Part shown: one piece after another, positions 11,086-24,320 of the stretch
Numbering within the stretch: the first letter of the stretch is position 1
How the letters are laid out: each line of letters starts with the position of its first letter
Translations under genes and position numbers: made by a program
The notes under the pieces: generated by a model
What the model was told of the DNA's origin: nothing
Database searches by the model: none
The model's input: only the letters and a program-made list of their open reading frames with translations
From: Cryptomeria japonica
Lineage: Eukaryota > Streptophyta > Pinopsida > Cupressales > Cupressaceae
Length of the DNA stretch: 64,000 nucleotides
Direction: 5' to 3'
Assembly: GCF_030272615.1 (NCBI RefSeq)
Contig: NC_081412.1
Location: 143,635,247 to 143,699,246 of the forward strand

Positions 11086-13700
11086 TCATCTTTCATGCAT
11101 GAAATTCCAGATTGTCAGTGCCCTATCATATGGAAAATCTCTAACATTATACTGGGTTACAAACAACCTCAAGAAAGTTTCCAAATTCTTGTCTAATTTA
11201 TTTTTGATCTTTGATTTCAAAAGCCCTAATGCACTGAAAACTCTCTCATCTTCCACTGACCCCAATATCATTATTTGACATAAATAAGCAAGTTTCAAAT
11301 ATTCTGGTATTGCAGTATGCAATGCTTCACTTTGATCTATCCTTTTCCAAAGCCTTGTGATTGATCCAGGTTCAAATGGATTCTCTAAGTTAACCAACTA
11401 TTGTTTCATAACCAATGCAAACTATTTACATTGTTTTCTAAGATGATCTAAATTTAAAATTCCTTCTATTGGTTGTCCATTGCAATATGCATCTTTTGAA
11501 AATGTCAATATCAATTCCTTTAGTTTTTTATGATACATCTTTGTGTCATTTGGATTATCTCCAATTGAATGCCAAAATTGAGGATACACACAACCCATGG
11601 CTTTAAGTATTTCTTCTTGAGGGAATCTTTCATGAATCTCAGTTGAAAGTTCATATGCAATAGACTTCAAATTATCACTAACAGATTTAACAATCTTGTC
11701 AAAATCTTCCTTTTTAACTAGTAGTGCTCTGCCTCGCTTGCTCATCTTAGATTGGTGCATTGGTATCTAAAATCCTTTTACAAAGACACATAACTCATTT
11801 TTTTGTATTGAAATGTAAAAAAAATTCAGCATGATTCAAATCTGTAATTATCTGCCACCTAAAAAAATTTGGGCTACGCCCTGTTAGATCTGAATATAGA
11901 CCATCCAGGCTCAAGCATGTCATTTTACGTAGAGTGCTATACTCATTCATATACATAGTTATGTCTTGGGCTTTCTTAACAAGTTTGTTCATTGAATCCA
12001 GCATGGGGAGAAGACTAGCTAAAGTTAACAGAGTCTATATCACTTAACTTATGCAAGAGATTAGGAGCTTTGTCTACTGTGAGGCGTTGCTCATACATTA
12101 GTCTGATCAAGGATTAATATTCTGTTAGAATTCGTTCCGCTGGTCCATGCAAGGAGATCCATCTGGTCTCAACATCCTTGAGAAGCTTGTTTCCTCTTGT
12201 TACTCCCTCAACAAAAATCTGAAATTCTGCAAAACGTTTAGGACTTCAAAAAAAGTATGAGCAGAGATCGTGGACCAGATCTTCAACTTTTGACACTGTA
12301 GGGAAATCGCTTACAATTCTATATGCTAAATTCATTCGATGGGCCATGCAGTGAATGCCAACCATGTATGGTGTAATACTAGTTTGTAATCTTGTGCAAA
12401 GATCAGTTTTTTGACCTTGCATTATTGCAGCTCCATGAACTCCAACACACACCAACTTCTTGGAAATTGTCAAGTCATCCATACCAGCAATTTCATTCAA
12501 AGCTTTCTTAACTTCCAAATATAATTTTTCGGTTGTTGAATTGCCCCTCATTTTACGAACACAGAGTAGATGAGCTCGAGAGACGTGTTCTTTTACGATA
12601 TACACATGCATACAAACCAAAGCAGTGTTATCTACCACAGTAACTTCATCTATGGATAATGAAATGAAATTTGAGTCTTTTACACTCTCTTGTAAATTTT
12701 GCTTTTCCACCTCAGCGAGACAGTTTTCCATTTCCCATCCAGCATTTATTGACCAATGTGACATAGGATAGTGAGGAACATTCAAAAAAGATAACAAATT
12801 ACTAAATTATGGGAAATCTTTCATAGGACGCCCTCTCGACATAATATGAAAAACAACACTCATCTGAACAGTCTTTGCCAGGTTTGCATCTTTCGCTGCA
12901 TGTTCAAGCCCAACCTTGATTGTATTTCCAAATCCACTATTATCAATCAGTGTCATTTTGTAGTTATTCTCTTTATATTCCGCAACATACTTAACATGAA
13001 GACATTCTTCATTTGATTTCCATCTTACTACTTGTGTTTCCTTTCCATCTATGGTCTGTTTTTCATAAACCTTACCAATATGCTTTTCTATGGTGTCAAG
13101 CTTTAGTTGCATCTTCTTCTCTCTTTTAGTTTTCCAGCTACAAATCTTACACCTGCATTTTGTTGGTTGCTCATCATTGTTTGGGTCCAGTTCAATGAAT
13201 GGGTACTTTGCTACCCAATCAATCTTAAAACTCCTTGTCATCTCCCACTCTCATCCCAGTTTTACTTTCCTTTTTCTTTTCTTCCTACCAACTTCATCTT
13301 CAGTACTAGCATTTGCATATGAGTGAATTATCTCATTATGTGTATCCCTTACAACATCTTCTGTTGTGTCAGTATTGTCATCCTCATTTGATGCATTTAA
13401 CTCAATGACAATCCCACCTTGTGGTGGTGGTGAGCTACTGTGAATGGCTTCTACAACTACAGAAGTTGATGGACCAGAAAATTTACCAATTCCAAAGAAA
13501 GACCTTTATGGTAGTATCTTTAAGTTTAGGTTTTGGGCATTTTGATGGCCTCTCAATCCCTTCAGTTTCACCACCATGAGGAGTCTTACCCTTTTCTGAC
13601 ATCCCAATCCCTTCACCACCCTAAGGAGTCTTAGTCTCACCCTTGTGTGACATCTCAATCCCTTCACCAGCCTGAGGAGTCTCACCCATGTCTGACTGTG
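11086..13700 (-). pseudogene. hAT-superfamily transposase (zinc-finger 862-like type), broken
   Basis: Read on the minus strand. The N-terminus (about 13700-13520) has roughly 14-residue repeats built around GGEGIGMSEKGKTP. Next comes a BED/TTF-like finger with CRCKICSW and a downstream His (about 13241-12990). The catalytic region has SLSIDEVTVVDNTALVCMH and GIHCMAHRMNLAYR (12797-12246), then a stretch with ETRWISLHGPAERIL (about 12245-12005). The C-terminal dimerisation region reads LGSVEDERVFSALGLLKSK (11397-11086). Domain order and spacing are those of the plant hAT proteins usually labelled zinc finger protein 862-like or DUF4371. The reading is broken by a stop at 12807-12809, stops near 12130 and 12020, one after the block ending at 11422, and at least two frame changes (between 12246 and 12004, and between 11795 and 11760). 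It cannot encode a working transposase. Confidence 0.85.
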
Positions 13701-13979
13701 ATATCATGAGTCTTCACCTCTCACTATGAATTAAAAGTTAAAACTAATACTATCAAGTATGAAGAAATGATTACTCACCTTTATGCCTTCTCAATTCTCT
13801 GAATCAAGAATCAAGAATGTCTGGGCCTGTGTTGCAGGATTGTAACTCTGACCCTCCGCCCCGCCCTACAATGTGAATGAACTTTGACTTTCCAGCTCAA
13901 TTTGTGGAGTGTGAATCGAGACTCAAGAGCTCCCAATTTACTAATCAGACACAAACAAATTGTAAGAAAGAGTGTATTT

Positions 13980-14250
13980 ATGGCAATCCATGATTGCATT
14001 TTTGGCGAATTGCGCGGGGCCCAGGCATCGCATTTGCTAATAAACATTTAATTTAATTGCATTTTTGGTGAATTGCACGGGTGTGCAATGAACATTTAAT
14101 TTAAGCAGGGCGAAATGGGTCCTCGAGTGCTTATAATGTTTTAATTGATATTGGCAAATTTGGTCGACGCGTGCAATGAACATTTAATTTACCATTGGCG
14201 AATAAGGTCTTGGGTACGTGGTCATTTTACTATTGTTGGCGAATAACAGA
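13980..14250. repeat. Cluster of short imperfect repeats ('gaacatttaattta', 'ttggcgaat')
   Basis: Three to four imperfect units of about 50-70 bases share 'attgcatttttggcgaattgc', 'gtgcaatgaacatttaattta' and 'attggcgaataa'. The cluster lies on the 5' side of the hAT reading, and subterminal repeats are common in hAT elements. I found no matching cluster on the other side, so the link to the hAT is inference. Confidence 0.5.
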
Positions 14251-14429
14251 GGTGATCTAATACCCATGTCTGAGTGATTCCAAGCGAATATTATGGGCAT
14301 GGATGTCAATGACGTGTGGTCAATGGCGAAGCTAGATTCTACAGTGTGCCATTAACCTTGAAATTCTGGGCGATTTGACCACGATGTTGCCCAAGACTAT
14401 TCATGCAGAATTCGCCAATTGGCAAAGAT

Positions 14430-15600
14430 TCGCCACTAAAAAACTCTCTGCTGTGGAGCAAGGATCTTTAGGGCCTACTATTAATAAAGGTCTTATTAAA
14501 TTGCTTCCTAAAGGGAAAAATGAATACTTTATCAATGGATGGAGGCCTATTACTCTTGTAAATATTTCATATAAAATTATTGCTAAAGCTCTTGTTGCAA
14601 GGATAAAACTGATTGTTAAGGAGATTGTTAGACCAGAACAAACAAGTTTTATTGGTGGCAGATTTATCTTTGATAATTTAATATTACCTTGGGATAATAG
14701 TGAATGGGCTCAACATACAGGACAAAATATATTGTTAGTAAAGCTTGATTTTGATAAAGCATATGATAGAATGCGTTGGAGCTTCATTGGTTGTGATTTA
14801 AACCTAAGGTTTGTTCACATATTAAGATGATTTTTGATGAGTCCAATGCTCAATTGGTTATTAATCATTCCTTATCAAAGTCATTCCCATTGCAATGTTC
14901 TATTAGACAAGGGTGCCCATTAACACCCTTCCTATATGTTCTTATTGTTGATGTACTTGGTTACTAGCTAGAAAAATACAATCAAATGAACTTGATTAAA
15001 GGTATCTCCATCCCTAACAATATTGTTGTGCTTAACTCCTACTTTGCAAATGATAGTTTGTTATTTCTACAAAATTTTGAAGAGGAAATTAATAATGTCC
15101 TGGAAATTTTAAATTTATATTGCTCAATCTCAAGCTCAAAGCTAGATCATCATAAGACTATTTTTTTTCTATGGTTAAGTCTAACCTGATGGGCCATGTA
15201 ATGGATTCCCAAAGATTGGATACATATCAAACGTGGGAAATTTTCTCAATACTTGGGAATCCCATTTGGATTAGGAGTTACTCTTTCAGACATGTGGAAT
15301 TGGTTCATTTTCAAGCAAAAAAATATACTGCCAACTTGGGGTTAATAGATTAATATCTCTTGTTGGTAAAATTCAAGTTGTAAACAAGATTTTCTTGGCC
15401 TCTCATGTCTTCTACTCATCCTATTGGATTCCTTCTAAGAAAGGTTATGAGGTGCTAAATAAAATAATTCATCAATATTTATAGTCAAAATGGGAAGGCA
15501 AAGCTAGTTAGAAATCTACCTCTTGGTCACACTATATTCAACCAAAAACTAAAGGCAATTTGGGACTCTAAAATCCTAAGACACAAGGGGTAGGTATAAT
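14430..15600 (+). pseudogene. LINE reverse transcriptase fragment
   Basis: The reading has the plant L1 blocks GSLGPTINKGLIKLLPKG, WRPITLVNISYKIIAKALV, the region leading to SFIGGRFIFDN, and LLVKLDFDKAYDRMRWSFI. These are followed by CSIRQGCPLTPFLYVLIVD and the catalytic box, here FANDSLLF instead of the usual FADD. The loss of the second Asp-containing pair means the enzyme would be inactive. The reading breaks after about 14830, where a shift to the next block occurs. There is a stop near 14968, and open pieces continue at 14986-15189 and 15171-15353 in other frames. A normal L1 second ORF has endonuclease before this region; none is present. Confidence 0.85.
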
Positions 15601-16340
15601 TACTAAATGAAATTGTCAAAATAATGTCAATTGATGAACTGTAGAGAAAACTCATTTGTCTTTACATCATTCTTGCTACTACTAATAAGAAATGGCAGAA
15701 TGTTGGGTGGATTGATAAAATTCTACTTGCTCCTTTCTTCCAAATAAAAACATCATTTCCTCTTCAATCCATATGGAAGGCTTGGCAACTTACTAGTAAG
15801 TTTTTATGTTGGAAAGATGCCTCCCTAGAGCATGAGTTCATTTTTGAAAACTCTTTTATCTAGTGGAATAGGTAGGTGCATATTATGGTTTGCCTCTTAC
15901 TATTTCCTTTCCTAGGTATGCTTTGTACTATTTTAAGAAAGAAGCTCGCTAACTTGGTGGCATTTGGGAATTTAACTCTTCTATGTGGAATTCTTGGCAA
16001 ATATTGAAGGAAAAATTTAATTTAAATAACATAGTTGAAAGATATCTGATTTTTTTGTGAAATTGTTGGTACTAGTTTATCTTGTAATGAAACTATTTAC
16101 CCGTCTATAGTGTAATTTTACCAAAGATTGGCTTTGGTTGTCTAAATGTCATTTTTATTTCTATCCTTTAAAAAAAATTACTTGAAATTACTTCTTGGCT
16201 TGTCACTTAATCCTAGATTGGCCAAACATTGAAGGTGTAAATTCAATGAAAGAAAGTGGAGGATTTTGAGTCAGCAAATCTAGAAGTCTAAAGCTGAAAC
16301 TAATGCTTATATTTTAGCCTAGAAAGTTATTCCTTACAAA

Positions 16341-16625
16341 TTGCTTCTTGGGGATAGATCAAAATTTATGATCCAATGTATCAAATGCTCTTCTTGTCAG
16401 CATAATGAAAACTTAAAACACATATTTTGGGATTGCCCCATAACAAGTGCAAAATTGAATGTTATTTTCAAGTACTTTCCTATCATCTTTGATCATTCAT
16501 TGAGATGGAAAAAAGCATCGTTGGTACCTACTGGTCTCCACAATAATGTGGTAGTTTATTTTATCAAATATATTGTTCTTCTTAATATATGGAAATGTAG
16601 TTGTATGTCAATGTTTTCAAATTAG
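16341..16625 (+). pseudogene. LINE zinc-binding tail (zf-RVT) fragment
   Basis: The 94-residue piece has CIKCSSCQHNENLKHIFWDCP, the Cys/His pattern of the zinc-binding domain at the end of plant L1 ORF2 proteins. It is in line with the reverse transcriptase piece upstream. The stretch between them (15600-16340) is eroded LINE sequence with stops and shifts. After 16625 no further coding is seen before the 3' UTR. Confidence 0.75.
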
Positions 16626-17073
16626 CCAATTCACCAAGGAACAAAATTTTTGAATTTTTACTCTTACACCTTGTTTCAAATTCTCTCTCTTTGTTATCAA
16701 CTGCAAGGTATCTCCAAGAACAACAACAAGATTAGTTATTATCGAGACTACATCAAGCTTCAGGTTCTTCAACACCAAAAAAAAGATATCACTTGCTCCA
16801 TGCAACTTCAAGGACTTTTCAAGTTCAATGTGTAGCTGCAATTTTCTATTGTTGTATGGTTGATTGCCCTATTGGTTTTATGTATGGCTATTGTTTTTTG
16901 TATGTATAGATGTCATTTTCTACTGTTGTTCAACTAGAAGCCCTAATAGTTTTATGTAGGGCTATTATAGCTAAGCTATTTTGATAAATGTCCCTTTTTA
17001 ATTTGACAGTCTTTATACTGTCCATTTTCTATGTAATTCTTTGATGTGCACAATGTTCAATAAACAAAAAAAT

Positions 17074-18480
17074 TATTTCTATAATGAATATTCTTAATGC
17101 AATTTTAAAATCTCATTTAAAAATGGTACTTCATTTTTATAGAAATATTTTAAGGCCTTTGTTGAATTTCCTCTATCCAAGATTCAAGTCTCAAATAGTA
17201 GATTCATCCTCTAAATCCAAATTTGACCTTCTATAATTTGAAATTGTACACCTTAAATTCAATTACTTGAATTCAATTTAAGTTTACTTTATTATTCCTA
17301 GTTTAATAATTAATTAAATTATATTTGATTAATTATTACTCTTTCTAATAATTAATTGTGATTTTAACTATTCTTCCAAAGGTTGATTAATTAAAATTAA
17401 TTAAATTCAACTTTGGTCAAAATTCTTAATTTCCTCCCATCCCAATTAGTTAATAAATTCCTTTGTAAATTAACTAATTCCCTTATTCCTAACATCATTA
17501 ACATTTCCTCTAATTTTAAATTCACCCCGATTCCCTAAACTTACAAATATGTGACATGTGACATGCATATGCCACTTTCCTACTTCCAGCTCATCCTTTG
17601 ACCAAATATTTTATTTGGTGCTCTCACATGTGTGAGATTACTCTTCCTAAACACTTTCATGTTTTTTCTATTTGTAATCTTTCCACTCTTACACCTCTTC
17701 CACTTTGCCACTTTTTCTTACATGTGTTATCTCCTTGTTCTTCCCAAGATGTGTGAGCACATCTTTCTCTCTTCCCCCTAAACTGTCTTTCTCGTGTATT
17801 CCCACCTTGTGATACTTGTCTCAAGGCTAAGACTTTAATCCAACTCATCTCCTCTCCCTCAATATCAACCCTCCATGCCACTTTGAATCTTGACCCTCCA
17901 TTCCTCCATTTTAAACTCTATAAATTGGAGCCTTCTTCCTTCATTTCATATCACTTGCAATCATACCATCATTATGTTCAAATTTCCATCTTAGAATCTC
18001 TATTGTTATGTGCTTGGAGAGTAATTCACATTCTAATCAAGTTAAGAGAAAATCAAGTGAGTTTGAGTGCATCACTTTAGCTCAAGCCAGAGGACAAGGT
18101 ATAATGTATTTAATGCTTTAATTCATATTGTTTATGTGCTTTTCCATTTACATTTTCTCATCCTCATTTTGGCATGCTTGATGGAACCCATGCCCCTAAA
18201 AAATACTTGAATTTTGGAAATATTATATTTTTTTCACATCCCAAGTTTCAGATCGTTGCATGTGCTCTATGTTTTAGTTCATACGTTATTCAGTGCATAT
18301 GTCTAAGTTTTAGTGCCTCAGTTTTGGTTAGAATATTACATTTTGGTTGCAGGGTTTTTGGCTTTTAACTTATAGTTATCTTATAAGACTAGCCTTGCTT
18401 TCATGTTTGACTATTTTCTTTTGGTTTAGCTTGATATTATATTAAAGTAACAAGTCCTTTTGTAATAACATTTTTTTTTT
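17074..18480 (+). repeat. Probable degraded Tat-like LTR (E7)
   Basis: This AT-rich, TTAATTAATT-bearing stretch is followed by a promoter-like block with 'ctctataaattggagcc' at 17917-17933. It closely resembles the AT-rich run and 'ctataaattgagc' of the E2 LTR in layout but not in sequence detail. No coding is seen. The left limit is set by the LINE tail, and the true LTR ends were not found. Confidence 0.4.
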
Positions 18481-20100
18481 GTAGGATCCATGATTTAGCG
18501 CTTGCACTCTACACATCGGTGCCTCCACTTTTTGGCACCTCTACAAAAGTCTAATTTGTTTGCGAATGTGCTTTACTTTTAGTACATATGCATGTATTAT
18601 ATTTTTGTTTACTATTTAGTATTTTACTAATTTACTGCTTTTAGTGTTATCTCAAAAAGACCTAAAAATATAAAAACAATTAGAAATATTAAAAAAAAAC
18701 GTTTAACATTCTATTTTTGCAAGGTTTTATTGCACTTTTTAGTTATATTATTTTTTGATTCTTTTTGCTAATTGTGTGTTGGTCTTCTTTCAACGCCTTT
18801 GCCAACACATCGACACGTTCTTTTTGGCACCCATGCCTTGTACTTCAATGTTTGGGCAGTCTTTAATTAGTGTGTAATTTTTGGATTTCTAACTATTTGT
18901 GTAGCCTGGTTTCACCTGCAAGAGGCTTACTTAACAAAATATTGATGTATTGTCTACAGGTTCACTGGTCAAAGTTATTTTATTTTCACTAGTTCAGTTA
19001 CACTAAGGTAGAATAGAAAGATAATCAACATGTATGTCATGTTTGGAAACTTGCACTTGGTGTATGATCTCCCCTTGCATGCAAGTGTAAACTTGGGTGA
19101 TCAAAAACCTTGCAAGTTTTCACTTTGTGTTTTAGATTAGAACCTGAAAGTGTTGTTTATGTATCATCTCCCCTCGCGTGCTTGCGTGATCTTGGGTGTA
19201 AGATAAATACCAACACTTTCCTTTTATTTTCATTTTTGAACTAGGGGGTCTACTTGGGGATTTCATCACTCCAAGGGATGACCTCAACCATGTGTACCAA
19301 CATGGTATATAAAGGGGTGAGAATGAAAGTTATATTCTAATCTACATCACATTGTAATTAATGAAACCTTGAAGCTTGGGTGATACCGAGACAGGGGTAC
19401 AAGGTTGGTTTGAGAAATTTAACTGGCATTTGTGGCCCATGCTTGTGATGGAATAGTGTTCATGGTTGTGCCTCTTGTACCTTGCATATTTAGAGGACTC
19501 CCTTATAGAATTTGTAAAGCCTAGATTAAGACCTTTGAACTATTTTTTCTCACACTGCACTATTGTTGAAGAGGAAAAGTACTCACATTGTGTCTTTGTG
19601 TGATTGAGATAGAGGATATTTTGGGTCAGGCTTGTCCTCCAATGTAATAGGTGTATAGTGGCCCATTATAGCACATTCTTCATCTATGTTTCACATATTA
19701 AGGTGGCACTATGGGGATGGATGCTTCAATTCTTTTAGAGTGGAGATAGAAGTTAGTCGCGTGTATCCACAAGGATTAGCAGACACACTTGACTAATATA
19801 AGAATTGTGCAAAGTGTTTGGTGTGTCTTCATGTGTCAATTCAATATAAGCCATTTATCCTTATTAATTTGAAAGAAGTTAGATTTGGCCATTGTGTTTG
19901 TTGTTTTATATCTCTTGCCAAGAGACACAAAAAATCTCCAAAATAATCCAAAGCCTTAAGACATCTAGTTCAATGCCTCTAACTATATTTTGATACATGT
20001 GTTATGTTAATCGACACATGTGCATGTGCTTCAGTGTCTTTGCTTGATCTTCAATTCCTATTCTATGTCATTCATTACATATGCCTTCAGTGCCTATAGA
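18481..20100 (+). other. Probable E7 leader, non-coding
   Basis: The leader begins after a T-run ending in 'gtaggatcc', similar to the T-run and AG in the E2 leader. Short words built on 'acacatcggtgcc', 'cacatcgacacg' and 'cgacacatgtgc' recur at about 18500, 18810 and 20020. There is no gene. The assignment rests on position between an LTR-like block and a gag-like block. Confidence 0.35.
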
Positions 20101-21562
20101 TACAATATTTTCTAGAACATACACCAAAGCTTTTCACCCCAAACATAACTTCCCAAAACCTCTATAATCCCCATTCCTTAAAACTTCATTAGCATTCTTT
20201 AGGATTTCATCACCCCCCATCAAAAATACTCCCAGCCTTCATTTTGGACTTAGGAAAACAAACAAAAAAGAAAAAGTCAACCCTTTCATTCACCAAATGA
20301 TATTTTCCAAATCCCAATCTAATAAGGTCAAAGTTAGAAAAATCATGTTTAGGTCCTTAATCCTTTGTATCTCTAGCTAATGTGGTGCTTAATATTTTGT
20401 CTATCTTAAGTACAACATTTAGTTAACCCTTATCACATTTGGGTTAATTAGTTTAGGAAATTGGCTCTCTTAAGTTAGTGACATACAAATATCCCCCATC
20501 TTATTTTCATTGGGAACTTGCCTATCCCAAGTAGAAGAAAATAAAATCCCAAAATAATCCCCTTTTATAGGGATATAGAAACTCTCAAGATTCTTTTGAC
20601 CTTAGTTCGTCCAAAAAATCCAAAAAGATTCAAATCCAAAATGCCAAAATCAAAATCACAAAAAAATCAAAATCCAAATTCATCCTTTCAATCATCTTCA
20701 TAAAAAATTTCTTAAGGTCCAAACATTTATGTTGTCAACCTTACCCAACATCATCTATATATTACCAGCCTTAGTCAAACATTATATCAACTCCAACTTT
20801 ATATCAATACCAAAACCAGATTCCTCACATCAACCAACATAAACTTTACTTTGCACCTCAACCAACCTTCAATGATACCATCCTCAACAATACAACATTT
20901 CAAAACTATCATCAAACCTTGGCCTCACACCACCTTTGACCAACACCCCAAAAAATTCCACACACCCAAAAATACTCCTATACACCCAAGTACATTAGGG
21001 TCACCTTTGCATGGTGTACATAAGGGCTCAAACCAAAAAGGTCATGGAATCCAACACAAGTGAACTCCCTTGGGGAATGCCCACCAATGAAAATACAAAT
21101 CACCACAATCACCGCATGAGGAACAACCTTTTGTAGAACAACTTTAGGTCTCCCCTACACTAGCTATATTCTTACAAACATGAGTACAACTAAGAAATGA
21201 TGCACAAATCCATAAAGATTAATCAAAATGCATTTATTAGAACTCATCCAAAATGGGGCTAGACGTCCACAAGATTTTGACATGTCACAACCTACCAAGA
21301 CATCCCACACCTCAAATTCATTATCATAAAATATAACCCATAACATCATCAAACAAAACTTACATAGAAACATACACTAAAACACCAAACATACAAGTAT
21401 TCGTCTAGCCATACCATCCACACCAATGAAAAACACAACTAACTTCATACACACTAGCCTCCCGCTCATAAGCATAATTTATACTTCAAATGCCTCCCAC
21501 ACAAATTTAAACACCAAGAAATCATTCTACTAATACATAAGACCATAATATTCACAACAAAC
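20101..21562 (+). pseudogene. E7 gag N-terminal part, heavily eroded
   Basis: The composition is Asn/Thr/Gln/Pro-rich, as in the low-complexity head of Tat-like Gag proteins (compare E2 at 39300-39800). The best open piece is 20851-21063. A matching middle part of Gag appears on the same strand at 57440-57845, directly beyond E3. This is what is expected if E3 inserted into this gag. It is broken many times. Confidence 0.4.
21558..21562. repeat. Left target duplication of E3 (CAAAC)
   Basis: CAAAC lies directly before the E3 left LTR and is repeated at 57344-57348 directly after the right LTR. Confidence 0.85.
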
Positions 21563-24320
21563 TGTAATATGGTGAAAAGTGATGAGAGGAGATCAAGTGG
21601 AAAGCTTTACCCTCCTCAAGAAAGAAGTAAATTTTTCACAAAGGATTCCCTTCAACTTCTCATGCACATTACATTTAAAAGAGGGGGTTGAATTCACTAG
21701 ATCCTGTTGGCATTTTCAGTAGAAAGGAGATTGTTGATATTCATTAAGGATATTAAGAAGGTTGTTGAAGATTATTGATATAACTGAAAAAGGATGATAA
21801 CTATCTTTATAACATTATTTTGTCATTGATGTCAAGAAATTGATTTTCTAATTCAGTATGATGTTGCCATATCTTGAGAATATTGATTTGATGAGAATTA
21901 AGTGGTCGGTAAAAGACACCGAAAGAATGTGATGAATAAGGGAAGAAATAAGTTATTCAATGGGCAACTATCACCGAGTTAGACAATGATGAGATCATGA
22001 TGTTTAGATTGTTTTGATATCCTACATATGTTGTTGATTGAAAGGTTAATACTATACTATGTCACCGAGCAAAGAACCTAGTCGGTAAACCCTAAGGAAC
22101 CTAGTCGGTAAACCCTAAGGTTATCGATATCGATTAGTGAAGGCGGAATGTCTATCGAGTAAAGTTTAGTATTTACCAAGTTGCAACCGAGTTATGACAT
22201 AGTGCATTGGATGAATACAAGAATTATTTAATGAAAGACAATGATGAGCTGGAGATGTATAAATGATTGGTATGCTGCCCATGAAGTTTGTTAAGGATCT
22301 ATGGCAATGGAAGATCGGTAGGAAGATCTACAGCTCAGATTGAACCGCAATAACCTTGTGCAAGTTCCAAGAAAGGAATGCAAGTCCCAAGGCAAGGTAA
22401 AACATTTTCAGATCGAAAGATACATTGAACCTAGTCAAGACTGAAGATCTGATGGCTAAGATTGATCATGGGAAATGTGATCAAGGAGATTCAGCGGTTA
22501 ACAAATTGTTTATAAATAAGGAATTGTTGATAAACAATGTATGCGGGCAAGTGTAAGAACAGGGATGCTACATAGTGATTACCGAGCACAGAAGCTTGAA
22601 GACCTATTTGAATAACAGAGTAGGAAGCCCAACAGAAGGACAAGATAAGTCCTATGGCTAGATTGTTTTGAGCAAATAAGAATCTACTTTAGCATTTTAG
22701 ATGTGAAGTTGCAGATATATTTACTACTGTTGTTTGTTCTGAATAATAGAGAAATCTCTTAACCGAGTGGACTTAGAGGTCTTATTTGTAAACCCTCTAG
22801 CAAGGTAACATTCTAAATGAGTGTTTGAAATCCTTTGACAAGGTCACTTCTAACAAAGTGAAGATCCTAACAGATCTGAGGGAAATCCCTTAACCGGGTC
22901 ACATCTAGCAATGTGTTTCTAATATTTAACAGGATTTGCTTTTAACCGAGCATACTCTAGAAGAGTATATTTCTTAGTGGGTCTGAAATCCCACAGTGGT
23001 TTTTCCCTATTTGGGTTTCCATGTTAAATCTGGTGTTATATGTGTTATGATGATTATGTGTTTATCAGTTTGCATGTTTAGTAGTTTTTGGTTATATTAC
23101 AGAGGTATAAGTTACCGAGGTTGAACCTGTTGATTTTATGGATTATTAAGTTTGTATGATTCACCCCCCCCTCTCATCTTGTTAGCTATTGGCATCAATA
23201 CTTTACATTTAGTATCAGAACTTAACAAATCCAATCTCAATGGAAAGAGATTGAATGATAAGTGAATTTTAGTGAATTCACAATAAATTTGGAAAGTAAA
23301 GTAACCCTCTTTTAAAATAGACAAGTTGAATTAAGTGAATTGAGACTAAGTATAAAGATGACAAAGAAACGATTATATCTTGAGATAGAGATGTGGGATG
23401 AAGCTGTGCACCTGGAATTAGTAGTAAGATGTCAATATGAAGTTCCCCTACAAATTTGAGAAAAAGTTGTTGGGACTGGGTTGAAAGTGTACTTGTCCTT
23501 TGAAAAATTTGTGTGCTGAAAAGGGTTTTTTCATCTCTGAAAATGGAGTCTAAACCTGCAATTTCAGTTGTCCACTTGCAACCTACACACAAAAAAGAGA
23601 GGAAATGTTGTTGGGATTGGGGGTTTGCCTTCAGGTCAAACCCCATTTTGGAATCAACCAAGTGATTGAAAATACTTTCAAGTACATGAAAGCAAATGTC
23701 TGAAGTAAAGTTCACCTCAAGAGAGGATGCAATTGAAATGTTGATAGAATTGATTGAAAGGATGTGTAGAGTAGAATGTATTGAATGTTGGTAGAGATAT
23801 CCTCTTCAATGGTTGAATCCTTGACTTGAATTCAACTCCTAGCCTTGAAAGGAGACTTGGAATGCTCAATGCTTGAATGCTTGAATGCACTTTATGATCA
23901 ACTTGTTGTCGCTTATTGTCTCTTTTCTCATGAACTTAATTTTTGCTCAATGGAATTTGTTTCCAAACTTATGCAAATAGGAGGGGAAATGCTCCTTATA
24001 TACTTGCCAATTAGGGATTTTTAACTGATTTTCTATCTTATGTTGACATAGGAAAAATTTTTCCCACTCACAATTGACAAGCTCAATGCATGATTAGGTC
24101 GAGGGAGGACCAAAATAGGTCAAGAACAGGGGCACTACGCCCCTGTCCTACCCTAATTCAAGAGAGGCAGTGACAGAAAGTTGTACGGGGCAGAAAAAAG
24201 TGCAAGTTTCTGATGTTTTGGGCATGTCTCGGGTCTCCAATCAGGCTTAAGGATTCATCCACCAATGCAAAGACCCAAATGCAATCAAAAATTGCAAGGT
24301 CACAATTTTATGACACTACA
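21563..24320 (-). repeat. E3 3' LTR, interrupted by solo LTR E5
   Basis: It matches 55782-57343 from 'tgtaatatggtgaaaa' to 'ttatgacactaca' once the E5 insertion is set aside (about 1230 bp). It carries the site that is empty of the TRIM found in the other LTR (about 23435-23450). Confidence 0.85.
21705..23227 (+). mobile_element. E5: solo LTR, Copia-like
   Basis: The 1523 bp sequence starts TGTTGGCATTTT and ends in 'cagaacttaaca'. The flanks are 'gatcc' (21700-21704) and 'aatcc' (23228-23232). The other E3 LTR has the uninterrupted site 'cactagatccaatctc' at about 55913-55928, which fixes the limits. Near the end it has the 'ggtttttccctatttgggtttcc' and 'gattcaccccccc' blocks also seen in E1 and E4. 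A 23 bp tandem pair lies at 22075-22120. No internal coding part exists, as expected after LTR-LTR recombination. Confidence 0.8.

Larger units (their letters stand above)
14430..17073 (+). mobile_element. L1-type LINE, 5'-truncated
   Basis: Reverse transcriptase sequence starts abruptly near 14430. A zinc-binding tail follows, then a 3' UTR ending in 'caataaacaaaaaaatt' at about 17057-17073, which fits a short A-rich LINE tail. The 5' end is missing, as is usual for LINE copies. I see no clear target duplication, so the left limit is approximate. Confidence 0.75.

Noticed and set aside
10331-14250. Terminal inverted repeats of the hAT element
   Set aside because: G-rich candidates such as 'tagggcggggcggaggg' (minus strand, near 13870) have no partner on the other side and no 8 bp duplication was found.
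14375-14430. LINE ORF start at the first ATG
   Set aside because: The first codons continue the upstream 'ttggcgaat' repeat sequence; LINE similarity begins only near 14430.
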